Shown here: positions 63,987 through 64,000 of the stretch, piece after piece
Numbering within the stretch: position 1 is the first letter of the stretch
How the letters are laid out: each line of letters begins with the position of its first letter
NCBI RefSeq assembly: GCF_036850765.1
Contig: NC_089490.1
Coordinates: 100,552,074 to 100,616,073, forward strand
Direction: 5' to 3'
DNA length: 64,000 nt
Origin: Saccopteryx bilineata
Taxonomy: Eukaryota; Chordata; Mammalia; Chiroptera; Emballonuridae
The notes under the pieces: generated by a model
Databases searched by the model: none
What the model saw: only the letters and a program-made list of their open reading frames with translations
What the model was told of the DNA's origin: nothing
Position numbers and translations under genes: made by a program

Positions 63987-64000
63987 CTGAACAGTTAAAT

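Noticed and set aside
1..64000. Search for CRISPR arrays, operons, phage or integron-like systems
   Set aside because: The window is vertebrate nuclear DNA with spliced genes and retroposons. Tandem GCTTGAG-type blocks are internal SINE repeats, not spacer arrays.

Overview
This is a window of a mammalian nuclear genome: split genes with GT-AG introns, no operons, and roughly half its length in interspersed repeats. The repeats point to a bat (Chiroptera), probably of the horseshoe/leaf-nosed bat side of the order: dozens of tRNA-derived SINEs beginning GCCCTGGCCGGTTGGCTCAG or GCCTGACCTGTGGTGGCGCA, together with young-looking hAT and TA-target DNA transposons. The species call is inference from remembered SINE families, not from a search. 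In the entries, S1 means SINEs starting CCTGGCCGGTTGGCTC (about 350-400 bp), S2 those starting CCTGACCTGTGGTGGC (about 200 bp), S3 those starting CCTGACCAGGCGGTGG (about 280-390 bp, often with an expanded GCTTGAG-type repeat block), and S4 older, degenerate members of the same superfamily.

Layout. 1-9690: the 3' half of TMPO (lamina-associated polypeptide 2), + strand, with five coding exons that encode the LAP2-beta C-terminal 233 residues including the inner nuclear membrane anchor, then a 3' UTR of about 2.1 kb. 9690-32860: intergenic DNA packed with SINEs, L1 3' ends, Tigger remnants, an LTR-like piece and MITE-like elements. 32820-41481: complete SLC25A3 (mitochondrial phosphate carrier), + strand, with a GC-rich promoter, a non-coding first exon, and the mutually exclusive exons 3A and 3B; the spliced reading frames give 362 and 361 residues. 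41482-51870: intergenic, with a broken Tigger transposase-bearing element and a hAT-inside-hAT nest. 51872-64000: the 3' part of IKBIP (IKK-interacting protein) on the - strand, with two alternative terminal exons about 11 kb apart. The gene order TMPO, SLC25A3, IKBIP agrees with the order I know from human chromosome 12.

The three genes are unrelated in function: TMPO tethers chromatin and lamins to the inner nuclear membrane, SLC25A3 imports phosphate (and copper) into mitochondria, and IKBIP encodes a coiled-coil membrane protein tied to NF-kB and p53 responses. No gene cluster, CRISPR array or new multi-gene system is present. The most notable observations are a recent duplication of a TMPO beta-specific exon plus its downstream intron, with edges that coincide almost exactly with splice sites; a U2 snRNA-like fragment inside the IKBIP 3' UTR; nested DNA transposons with readable target duplications; a TA-target MITE-like family that still carries the acidic C-terminal tail of a pogo-like protein; a mariner-like element with long terminal repeats; and several chimeric SINEs.
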